From DASZMX01 sp035551475 (GTDB taxonomy: Bacteria; Verrucomicrobiota; Verrucomicrobiia; Limisphaerales; Palsa-1400), in contig DASZMX010000107.1 of the NCBI GenBank assembly GCA_035551475.1, positions 25,304 through 89,303 on the forward strand: a DNA stretch of 64,000 nt, written 5' to 3'. The notes under the pieces are model-generated. The model was not told where the DNA came from, did not search any database, and saw only the letters and a program-made list of their open reading frames with translations. The position numbers and the translations under genes are program-made. Numbering within the stretch: the stretch's first letter is position 1; each line of letters starts with the position of its first letter. Below are positions 8,026 through 15,371 of the stretch, piece by piece.

Positions 8026-8929
8026 GGGCGATGCGGGCGGCAATCGCCTCCCCGGTCAAACCGAAAAATTCCCGGGCCTGCTCCTGTTCCCCGGTTTCGT
8101 GCAGAAATTCGTCTTTTGTGCCGAAGCGGAGCAGGCGGCCCCTGGCGCCGGAATTGGCCAGCCATTCCGCCACGGCGCCGCCGAGGCCGCCGAGCACGCT
8201 ATGCTCTTCGAGCGTCGCCACGATTTTAAATTTTGCGAAGACCTCGGCGAGCAGCGTTTCATCGAGCGGCTTGATCGTGTGGAAACTTTCCACGCGCGCT
8301 TGCAATCCCTGCTGGGCCAATTTCTCCGCGGCTTCCAGCGCCACCGGCAGCATGGTTCCCGCCGAGAGAAGGCAAACGTCCGCCCCGCCGCGCACCGGGA
8401 TGGATTTGCCAATAATAAATTCCGGCTCCGTCTGATGCACCACCGGCTCGCCTTTTTTGCCAATGCGAATGTAAACCGGGTGGGGATATTGCAGGGCGGC
8501 CTTGATTGCGCCGCGCACTTCCATTTCGTCGGCGGGCGCCAGCACGGCCAGGCCCGGAATCAGGCGCAGCATCCCCATTTCCTCGCAGGAATGATGCGTG
8601 GCTCCGAGCGAAGCGTAGGACAGCCCCGCGCCCGTGCCCACAATCACCACCGGGGCGTGATGATAGCAGACGTCAATGCGAATTTGCTCCAGGCATCGGT
8701 AGGTGATGAACGGCGTAATCGTGTAACAAAAGGGGCGCAGTCCGCTCATCGCCATGCCCGCGGCCATGCCGATCATGTTGGCCTCCGCCACGCCGCAGTT
8801 AAAAAACCGGTCGGGGCATTGGGCCTTGAGTTTGTCAAATAAACGATTGCCGATGTCGCCCGCCATGAGGACAACGCGCGGATCTTGCTGCGCCAGTTCG
8901 GTGATTTGTTTGGCGAACGCGTTTCTCAT
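8009..8929 (-). CDS. Transketolase-like protein, C-terminal (pyrimidine-binding) subunit
   Basis: This 306-residue protein is the second half of a split thiamine-diphosphate transketolase. It carries the Pyr domain with GVAEANMIGMAAG (46-58), whose E49 should be the glutamate that activates the cofactor, and a C-terminal transketolase domain (VCLLSAGTMLPVALEAAEKL, then EEHSVLGGLGGAVAEWL). Together with the upstream subunit it should transfer two-carbon ketol units between sugars. Split transketolases of this form commonly occur in secondary sugar clusters. It overlaps the N-subunit by 4 bases, indicating coupled, stoichiometric synthesis. It could also act as a DXS-like or other ThDP enzyme. 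Confidence 0.92.
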   Translation of the reverse strand: MRNAFAKQITELAQQDPRVVLMAGDIGNRLFDKLKAQCPDRFFNCGVAEANMIGMAAGMAMSGLRPFCYTITPFITYRCLEQIRIDVCYHHAPVVIVGTGAGLSYASLGATHHSCEEMGMLRLIPGLAVLAPADEMEVRGAIKAALQYPHPVYIRIGKKGEPVVHQTEPEFIIGKSIPVRGGADVCLLSAGTMLPVALEAAEKLAQQGLQARVESFHTIKPLDETLLAEVFAKFKIVATLEEHSVLGGLGGAVAEWLANSGARGRLLRFGTKDEFLHETGEQEQAREFFGLTGEAIAARIAHAHRG

Positions 8930-9771
8930 GGCTGCTGCAATTCCTTTCGCGCCTTTTCCACTTCTTCCGCGGTGGGAATGCGGTAGTGCCAGTTGTTATC
9001 ATCCTCCATGAACGACACGCCCTTGCCTTTGACGGTGTGCGCGACGATCGCGACCGGCTTCCCGCTGCCGTTGGGGATCTTGCTCATCGCTTCCACCAAT
9101 TGCGAAATATTGTGCCCATCCAATTCGGTCGCGCTCCAGCCGAAGGCGCTGAATTTCTCCCGCAACGACGGCAGGCACATGACTTCGTTGCTGCGCCCGG
9201 TGGCTTGCCACTTGTTGTAATCAATGAGCACGCAGACGTTTTCCAATTTTTGGTTGGGCGCGAACATCGCAGCTTCCCAGACAGTCCCTTCGTTGCATTC
9301 GCCGTCGCTCATGGTGACGAAGACGCGGTAAACTTGTTTCTGGATGCGCCCCGCCAGCGCCATGCCCAGGCCCACGGGCAGGCCGTGGCCGAGCGAGCCC
9401 GTGGCCAGCTCCACGCCTGGCGCGCAATCGGGCGCCGGCTGTTCCGCCAGCGGACTTTTATGCTGGGCAAAAGTGTCGAGCCATTCCCGCGGAAAAAATC
9501 CGCGTTCGGCGAGCGTCGCGTAAAGCGCGGATGCGGCGTGGCCCTTGCTCAAAATGAACCGGTCGCGCCAGGGATCGGTGGCCCGCGCGGCGTCGATTTT
9601 CAAGATTTTCCAATAGGCGGCGACGAGGATGTCCACACATGACAGCGCGGAACCCAAATGCGGCGTGCCCGCGGTGTGCGACATTTGGATGAGCTTGAAA
9701 CGCAGCCGCCGTGCCATCAGCTCCAGGTCCCCAATGTCTTGCATGGCGTGAATGTCGGGGGCTGCGCTCAT
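8926..9771 (-). CDS. Transketolase-like protein, N-terminal (ThDP pyrophosphate-binding) subunit
   Basis: First half (281 residues) of a split transketolase. The ThDP-magnesium motif is SDGECNEG (155-162) with YNKWQATG about 25 residues later, and GHAAS (77-81) and GSLGHGLPVGLGMA (~126-138) fit transketolase active-site loops. The N-terminal LIQMSHTAGTPHLGSALSCVDIL is also typical. It overlaps the dehydrogenase upstream and the C-subunit downstream by 4 bases each. A dedicated transketolase inside a nucleotide-sugar cluster suggests that a ketose, or a branched or chain-modified sugar, is made on site rather than taken only from the pentose phosphate pathway. Confidence 0.93.
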   Translation of the reverse strand: MSAAPDIHAMQDIGDLELMARRLRFKLIQMSHTAGTPHLGSALSCVDILVAAYWKILKIDAARATDPWRDRFILSKGHAASALYATLAERGFFPREWLDTFAQHKSPLAEQPAPDCAPGVELATGSLGHGLPVGLGMALAGRIQKQVYRVFVTMSDGECNEGTVWEAAMFAPNQKLENVCVLIDYNKWQATGRSNEVMCLPSLREKFSAFGWSATELDGHNISQLVEAMSKIPNGSGKPVAIVAHTVKGKGVSFMEDDNNWHYRIPTAEEVEKARKELQQP

Positions 9772-10808
9772 TTGTGGTTAAAGCGAATCATGCAGTGAAT
9801 GACTTCGCCCGCACGCATTTTGTCGACGCCCTCGTTCACTTCGGCGAGAGAGACGCGGTGCGACACGAAACCATCCGTATCAAACCTTCCCGCGCGCAAC
9901 ATGCGGAGATAGCGGGGGATGTCATCGGACGGCTGGCTGTCGCCGCCATGGGAGCCACGGAGAACCTTCCCGAAATGCAACGGCAAGGTGTTCAGCGAAA
10001 GTTTCCGCTCATGATGCATCACGCCAAAAATAATGCAGCGCCCGGTGTTGCTCGCCAGGGCAAAAGCCTTCTCCAAAATCTGAGGCTGGCCCGTGCCGTC
10101 GATCACGGCATCAGGAGATTTGCCTTCGAGAATTTTCAAAACTTCCACGCAGAAATCCGTTTGAGCGGAATTGATCGTATGGGTGGCGCCGTAGGCCGCG
10201 GCCTTCTGCAATTTATGATGTTGAATATCCACCGCGACGATGGGATAAGCGCCCGCGAGCTTGGCGCCGAGAACGACCCCGAGGCCAATGCCGCCGCAGC
10301 CAATGATTACGACTGATTCGCCAATTTTTACGTCCGCATCATTGCTGATGACGCCGAAGCCGGTCGTCAGGGTGTCCGCCAGCAGGGCGCACGTTTCAAA
10401 ATCGGTGTCCGGCGGAACCGTCGTCGCGCGGTTTTCGGAAATGATGGCGTAATCACTGAACGTCGTGATCCAGCCGGCGTTCACTTTTTTGCCGCGCCAG
10501 GTATAAACCGGCGGGCGGGCTTCGATGCCGCGTCCCGGGCGCCAATGCAACACTACGCGGTCGCCGGGTTTGACGTGCTTCACTTCCGGGCCGACTTCCA
10601 TCACCGTGGCGCCCGCTTCGTGCCCGAGCAAATGGGGCAGATAACGATCCGGCCCTTTCACGCCGTCAATCTCGCCCAATTGCGAGCCGCAAATTCGAGT
10701 GGCATGAATTTGGGTGAGAATCTGGCCGTAGCCGAGCGGGGGGATTTCCACTTCGTCCACGACGAGCGGCTTTTTTTGTTCGACCAAAATGGCGGCGGCA
10801 GTTTTCAC
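9768..10808 (-). CDS. Zinc-dependent medium-chain alcohol/polyol dehydrogenase
   Basis: MDR-family NAD(P)-dependent dehydrogenase, 346 residues, GTG start. Catalytic zinc ligands are likely C40 (in RICGS) and H63/E64 (in LLGHEAG), with a third near C140. The nucleotide-binding turn is GCGGIG (170-175). The lobe that in most zinc alcohol dehydrogenases carries four structural-zinc cysteines (~92-112) has none, so only catalytic zinc is expected. It lies between the cytidylyltransferase/kinase and the transketolase genes with a 4-base overlap to the latter. A role in oxidising or reducing a sugar or polyol intermediate, comparable to TarJ next to TarI in CDP-ribitol synthesis, is an inference from context. 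Confidence 0.88.
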   Translation of the reverse strand: MKTAAAILVEQKKPLVVDEVEIPPLGYGQILTQIHATRICGSQLGEIDGVKGPDRYLPHLLGHEAGATVMEVGPEVKHVKPGDRVVLHWRPGRGIEARPPVYTWRGKKVNAGWITTFSDYAIISENRATTVPPDTDFETCALLADTLTTGFGVISNDADVKIGESVVIIGCGGIGLGVVLGAKLAGAYPIVAVDIQHHKLQKAAAYGATHTINSAQTDFCVEVLKILEGKSPDAVIDGTGQPQILEKAFALASNTGRCIIFGVMHHERKLSLNTLPLHFGKVLRGSHGGDSQPSDDIPRYLRMLRAGRFDTDGFVSHRVSLAEVNEGVDKMRAGEVIHCMIRFNHK

Positions 10809-10843
10809 GCGAAATGGAATTTAGCCGCAACCCGCGGCAAAGG

Positions 10844-12379
10844 CTAGAAATTCAGGAGCGACATGCCGCTCCGCAGCAGAGTGGATTTGGAAATGGGATG
10901 TTGATTGCCGACGATGCGCACCGCCTGGGCGCCGGCGAGCTGGCCTAAAAATGTGCCCAACGCCACCGGCAATTTCCGCGCGACCGATAAAGCGGCGATG
11001 GAAAAGAACGCGTCACCCGCGCCGATGGTGTCGATGACTTCCGCTTCCAGCGGCGGGCAGAGGCAAGCGGAGTCGCCGTGCAGGCCGATGGTTTGGACGG
11101 AGCCGCGCGTGAGCCAGGCATAGCGCGCTTGCAGCTTTTGCTGGAGCTTTTGCAATTCGGCCTGGTGGTTGAGATGCCGGTGCCCGACCGACAGCATCAA
11201 TTCGGGCTCATCGAGCGAGAAAGCGTCCGCGCGGCGGTACTGGCGGCTGATGATGTTGAAGCCGTGATTATTGCTGTTGGTCTGGCAATTGAGAGCGAGC
11301 AGGGGAGCGGTGTCCTGCACCAGGTCGCGGATGTGCGGCTGCATCATGCCGTGCCCAAAATCCAGCAGGAGCACCGCATCGGCCCAATCCATTTCACGGC
11401 GGATCGTCTCCTCTAATTGGGCCAGCGTCTCCCGCGGCGGCGGATCGGCATCTATATAATTGACAGAAAAGAGCTTGCTCAATTCCTTGCCTTCCGCCAG
11501 CGGCTCGACAAAGCGTTGCTTGATAATGGTCGTGAAGCCGGGCGCGCGAATGGTCTTGTCCTCGTCCGGCGCGACGTGCTCCCGCAGGATGGGGCTGACC
11601 CACGGTTCGGTTCCAAGCAGGCTTAAGAAACGCGCCTCGGCGGTAAATTGTTTGACATGCCGAAAGACCGCCAGGGCGCCGCCGCATTGAGTTTCCTCGC
11701 GCAAATAACGGCCCGAGATGATGCGATTTTTTGAAGTCAGGCCCTGGACTTTGACGTAGGAATACCGATCAAAGATGGTGTCGCCAATCACGAGCGTTTT
11801 CAGCCCAGCGAGGCTTTCGACGGCCTCTTGCAAATCGTGCCCGGTATAATTCTTGGCCAGCGCGGCGCAAAAGTCTTTCACGCCCGTCGGCAAATGGTCG
11901 AAGTGATTATTGAGCAGCCGCGTGGAGCTGAAAGTGATTGCTCCCACGTAATGGATTTCGGCGCCCACCTTTTCCGCGGCCGCCAAATCCTGCTGGAAAG
12001 AACTGTCCACCTGATGCCGTTGCTCGTCTTCCTTGCCGCGGCAAAAAACCGCCGGACGAACGGCGTTTATCGCCTCCGCGGCGCCCGCAAAGGGGACGCT
12101 CACCACATAATCCACGCAGGCGAGGGCCGCCAGTGTTCGCGCCCGCAGCGCGTCCTTGAAAAGGGGGCGGCCAGGGCCTTTGCGGACGTGCTTGTCCGCC
12201 GTGACTGTCACGACCAGGACATCGCCCAGCGCCCGCGCCTCTTCCAGGTGCGCGATGAAGCCCGGGTGCAGCAACTCAAACACCCCGTGGCATTGCACGA
12301 TTTTTTTCCCCTGCTGCCGCAACGCCTCAAACACCGCCGGGGCGGCCTCGAATGAGACGATTTTAGAGGGAGACGTCAC
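10844..12379 (-). CDS. Cytidylyltransferase-like / PfkB-kinase fusion (RfaE/HldE-like in reversed domain order)
   Basis: A 511-residue fusion. Residues ~25-160 form a nucleotidyltransferase of the RfaE-C/TagD type: HGVFELLHPGF (31-41) at the HxGH site and SSTR (151-154) at the C-terminal ISSTK-like site. Residues ~195-505 are a PfkB-family sugar kinase: VIGDTIFDRYSYV, a Gly pair in TQCGGALAV and the catalytic DTIGAGDAF (GAGD 453-456). Classical HldE has kinase first and transferase second, so the order is inverted. The second His of HxGH is Phe (F41). The enzyme may phosphorylate a sugar and activate it as a nucleotide. Whether the first domain is still active is uncertain. The start codon is GTG. 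Confidence 0.87.
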   Translation of the reverse strand: MTSPSKIVSFEAAPAVFEALRQQGKKIVQCHGVFELLHPGFIAHLEEARALGDVLVVTVTADKHVRKGPGRPLFKDALRARTLAALACVDYVVSVPFAGAAEAINAVRPAVFCRGKEDEQRHQVDSSFQQDLAAAEKVGAEIHYVGAITFSSTRLLNNHFDHLPTGVKDFCAALAKNYTGHDLQEAVESLAGLKTLVIGDTIFDRYSYVKVQGLTSKNRIISGRYLREETQCGGALAVFRHVKQFTAEARFLSLLGTEPWVSPILREHVAPDEDKTIRAPGFTTIIKQRFVEPLAEGKELSKLFSVNYIDADPPPRETLAQLEETIRREMDWADAVLLLDFGHGMMQPHIRDLVQDTAPLLALNCQTNSNNHGFNIISRQYRRADAFSLDEPELMLSVGHRHLNHQAELQKLQQKLQARYAWLTRGSVQTIGLHGDSACLCPPLEAEVIDTIGAGDAFFSIAALSVARKLPVALGTFLGQLAGAQAVRIVGNQHPISKSTLLRSGMSLLNF

Positions 12380-12388
12380 AGCGATGCG

Positions 12389-13429
12389 TCAACGAGAAAG
12401 AAATTCGTAGGCCGCGGCGCTGCGCCCGATTTTCATGAACTTCATGTTGTAATGCTCGGCGGCGTCGATGTCGCCAAACAATCCTTGATCGAGCGCCTTG
12501 CGCAGGTTCGCCACTTCCGCGCGAATCGAGCTGACCGGCTGATAGCCGAGCACGCTCACGAGTTTTTTCGATGAAATGTGGTAATCGCGCTTGTCGAGGG
12601 TGTCGGTCACTTTGATTTCGACGTTCAAATCCGCCAGTTCCGCCTGGATGATTTTGGCGATGTCGATGACCTTGTGATTCTCAAAGCCAAAATTAAAAGT
12701 GCGTCCATTGATCAGTTTCGGATCTGTCTGGGTGAGTTGCGCGTAAAGGTTGATCACGTCCGTCATGCCGACGTTGGGCCGGCGCTGTTCGCCGCCATGC
12801 ACCGTGATGACACGCTTGCGCACGGCGTCCGCGGTCAATTTGTTCACAGTCAAATCAAACCGTTGCCGGGGCGAATAACCGCAAATCGTTGCCGGCCGAA
12901 TGTTCACCGCGCAAAAATCCGGGGAGGCGGCCGCCGCCACCAGCCATTCTGAAAGCGCTTTATATTTGGAGTAATAGGTCAACGGCTCAGGCTCCAATTG
13001 CTCATTCACATCCGCGACGTCCTTGATGCCAAACACGCTGCTCGATGACGCATTGATGACGCGTTTGACGCCGTTGGCGCGCGCGGTGGCCAGCAGCAAG
13101 CCGATGGCGTCGAAATTGACTTGGCGCGTCAACGTTTCGTCGATGTCGCCGGTGGGATCATTGGAAATGGCCGCCAGATGAATAATGGTGTCAATGCCCG
13201 CCGTCGCCTTGTTGACTGTGGTCGGGTCGCGCATGTCGCCGACAATGAGTTCAAAGCGCGGTTTCCACGACGCGAACCGGGCGTCTTTCTGCAAAGCGTC
13301 CAGGCCGGCGTTGGTGTAGAGCATCATGTCCAGCACGCGCACGCTATGGCCGAGTTCCAGCAAATGAGGCGTCAAACGGCTGCCGGCATAACCGAATCCG
13401 CCGGTGACGAGGATCTTTTTGGGAGTCAT
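12389..13429 (-). CDS. NAD-dependent nucleotide-sugar epimerase/dehydratase (extended SDR)
   Basis: Extended short-chain dehydrogenase of 346 residues. It has the N-terminal NAD motif TGGFGYAGS (~9-17), an aspartate after strand 2 (VLDMMLYTN), HLAAISN, the catalytic Ser stretch ASSSSVFG and the YYSKYK motif (Y153xxxK157). It resembles UDP-glucose 4-epimerase and related NDP-hexose enzymes, but the exact reaction cannot be assigned. The ATG at 13429 is used; a TTG six bases upstream is less likely. It lies 2 bases after the next SDR gene and 9 bases before the cytidylyltransferase/kinase. Confidence 0.9.
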   Translation of the reverse strand: MTPKKILVTGGFGYAGSRLTPHLLELGHSVRVLDMMLYTNAGLDALQKDARFASWKPRFELIVGDMRDPTTVNKATAGIDTIIHLAAISNDPTGDIDETLTRQVNFDAIGLLLATARANGVKRVINASSSSVFGIKDVADVNEQLEPEPLTYYSKYKALSEWLVAAAASPDFCAVNIRPATICGYSPRQRFDLTVNKLTADAVRKRVITVHGGEQRRPNVGMTDVINLYAQLTQTDPKLINGRTFNFGFENHKVIDIAKIIQAELADLNVEIKVTDTLDKRDYHISSKKLVSVLGYQPVSSIRAEVANLRKALDQGLFGDIDAAEHYNMKFMKIGRSAAAYEFLSR

Positions 13430-13431
13430 GT

Positions 13432-14427
13432 TCAAGGTTTATGGATGTAATCGGAGGGCTGCTTTTTCAGCTCCTCAAAATGAGTGTTGACCCAGGCGAT
13501 GGTTTCGTCGATGCCCTGGTCAAGGGAAACGTGGTCTTGCCAACTGAGGGTTTGCCGCGCCTTGGCGCTGTCCAATAAATACGCCGCATCTTTGCCGGGG
13601 CGATCGCCGACCACTTCCACGACCTTGCTGAAGTCGGCGCCCAGGCGCGCGCAAATGCGCTCCACCAACTCGCGGATCGACACATAAAGATCGGTCGAAA
13701 AATGATACGTTTCCCCCGCCGGCGCCTGCCGGGCCACCCGCCAGGTGCCGTCGGCCACGTCGCGCGCGTGAATGAACGACCGCGTCGAGCGCCCGCCCCC
13801 GTGCAATTGCAGCAGTCGCCCGGTCTTGATGAAGAAAACGGTGCGCGGGACAATCCGGTAAAGCTGCTGCCCCGGCCCGTACACATTGGCCGCGCGCGTG
13901 AATGCCACCGGAAATTTGTAATTCTTGAAAAACGTCAACAAATGCAAATCGCAGCCCGCCCGGGACGCCGCGTAGGGTGTGCTGGGATTGAACGGCGCGC
14001 TTTCCGTCACATTGCCGCTGCAGCTTCCATAAACTTCGGGGGTCGAAACATGGACGTACTTTTTGATGAAACTCATCTGCCGCAGTTTTTCGTGCAAACG
14101 GACATTGGCCACGATGTTGGTTTCATACCATTGGTCCGGGTAGAGCCAGCTTTCCGCGACCATGCTTTGCGCCGCGAAATTCACCACATATTCTGGCTGA
14201 AAATCCTTGATCGCCCCGGCGAGGCGGTCGGTGTCGTGATTCAAATCGAGCTGCGAAAATTTGAAATTGCCCTTGCCGCCGCGATTCCATTTATAGGGCA
14301 AAAACGCCGGGTGCGCCTCCGCCGATCGGCTGCATCCCAGGACCTCGCAGCCCTGGTTCAGGAGGAAATCCACAAAGCTCGCTCCGGTGAACGAGTTGCT
14401 GCCAATAACAAATACTTTTTCAGACAT
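13432..14427 (-). CDS. GDP-mannose-4,6-dehydratase-like SDR with YxxxR instead of YxxxK
   Basis: Extended SDR of 331 residues, apparently the first gene of the minus-strand sugar run. The cofactor loop is GSNSFTG (9-15), a variant of GxxGxxG. FAAQSMVAESW and STPEVYGS (128-135) match NDP-sugar dehydratases such as GMD and RmlB. In the active-site tetrad the usual Lys is replaced: PYAASR reads Y152xxxR156 (CGG codon). This may be a subfamily trait or may alter activity. FIHARDVADGTWRVA is the usual late block. The ATG at 14427 replaces longer upstream options because the domain starts there. The likely role is dehydration or epimerisation of a nucleotide sugar. Confidence 0.88.
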   Translation of the reverse strand: MSEKVFVIGSNSFTGASFVDFLLNQGCEVLGCSRSAEAHPAFLPYKWNRGGKGNFKFSQLDLNHDTDRLAGAIKDFQPEYVVNFAAQSMVAESWLYPDQWYETNIVANVRLHEKLRQMSFIKKYVHVSTPEVYGSCSGNVTESAPFNPSTPYAASRAGCDLHLLTFFKNYKFPVAFTRAANVYGPGQQLYRIVPRTVFFIKTGRLLQLHGGGRSTRSFIHARDVADGTWRVARQAPAGETYHFSTDLYVSIRELVERICARLGADFSKVVEVVGDRPGKDAAYLLDSAKARQTLSWQDHVSLDQGIDETIAWVNTHFEELKKQPSDYIHKP

Positions 14428-14558
14428 TTCGATGCGAAAATGGCCCACACCATTATCACAGCGCAAAACTGAACGCAAGATGCGCCCAACTCGTTTTGCA
14501 CCCTAATTTGAATTGGCGGCGGCTCTCAATGGGCGTATCTAAACGTGAAGAAATCCCC

Positions 14559-14729
14559 ATGAACAAAACAGGAATAATCATTATCATCGTCGGATCAGTT
14601 ATACTTGGAGGCGTGGCCTGCACTTTCCTTGTTACGCGACACATCATGCTTCCCTCATATATAATGGTTCCGTGCGAAGCAGTCGTCGCGATTACTGGGA
14701 CTTATTTTGGAAGAAAAAGACCTAATTAG
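14559..14729 (+). CDS. Small hypothetical membrane protein
   Basis: A 56-residue reading frame in a locally AT-rich gap between the sugar run and miaE. It starts MNKTGIIIIIVGSVILGG, one strong membrane helix, and has a second hydrophobic stretch (YIMVPCEAVVAITGTYFG) before a basic tail GRKRPN. A weak purine-rich stretch lies just upstream of the ATG. The composition fits a real small membrane protein. I do not recognise a family, and no neighbour suggests a role. A longer frame beginning at 14496 is possible but adds unconvincing residues. Confidence 0.5.
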   Translation: MNKTGIIIIIVGSVILGGVACTFLVTRHIMLPSYIMVPCEAVVAITGTYFGRKRPN

Positions 14730-14798
14730 GATTTTTTTCCAACCCTCGGCGCCAGGCGGCGTGGTTGCGCGAAAACCGTCTCTTTGCCACACTGCGGA

Positions 14799-15371
14799 AT
14801 GCTGATGCTGCGCGAAAAAGTCCCGGCGGAATGGACGTCCAAGGTTCTGGCGAACCTGAATGCCGTGCTGGTGGACCACGCGCACCTTGAGCGCAAAGCC
14901 GCGACGACGGCGTTGAACCTCGAGAAATATCGCGACCTTTTTCCGCGCGTCGAGGAGTTGAACGCCATTGCCATCGAGGAATTGCAGCATTTTCAACTGG
15001 TGCTGCAATTGTTGAAAAAGCGCGGCGTGCCCTTTGGCCAGCCATTTCCCAGTCCGTGGATTTCCGGCTTGATGCGGTCGGTGCGCAGCGGACAGCGGAT
15101 GCAGGTGATCGACCACTTGCTTTGCTGCGCCTTGATCGAGGGGCGCAGTTGCGAAAAATTTCAAATCCTCGCGAAGGCCCTCGCGCCGGGCGAACCGGAG
15201 TTGGCCGCGTTTTACGCCAGCCTGGTGGAATCCGAAGGCAACCATTACGCCACCTATATATTAATGGCGCGCGCCATCGATGACGCAGAAACGGATCGCC
15301 GCCTGGATTATTACCTCGATCTTGATGCGCAGTTAATGCGCCAGCCCAATCCCCATTTGATTCTGCATTAA
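14799..15371 (+). CDS. miaE: tRNA-(ms2io6A) hydroxylase, MiaE
   Basis: Non-haem diiron monooxygenase that hydroxylates the isopentenyl side chain of ms2i6A37 in tRNA. The 190-residue protein matches the family from its first residues (LREKVPAEWTSKVLANLNAVLVDHAHLERKAA shape). Diiron ligands are visible as a four-helix pattern: H27 and E31 region, E61-L-Q-H64, then an E in LIEGRSCEKFQIL and an E/H pair in SEGNHYATYI. The ATG at 14799 fits homologues; a TTG at 14784 is the alternative. It converges on the M48 peptidase gene, the two stop codons overlapping by 4 bases. MiaA and MiaB are not in the window. Confidence 0.92.
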   Translation: MLMLREKVPAEWTSKVLANLNAVLVDHAHLERKAATTALNLEKYRDLFPRVEELNAIAIEELQHFQLVLQLLKKRGVPFGQPFPSPWISGLMRSVRSGQRMQVIDHLLCCALIEGRSCEKFQILAKALAPGEPELAAFYASLVESEGNHYATYILMARAIDDAETDRRLDYYLDLDAQLMRQPNPHLILH

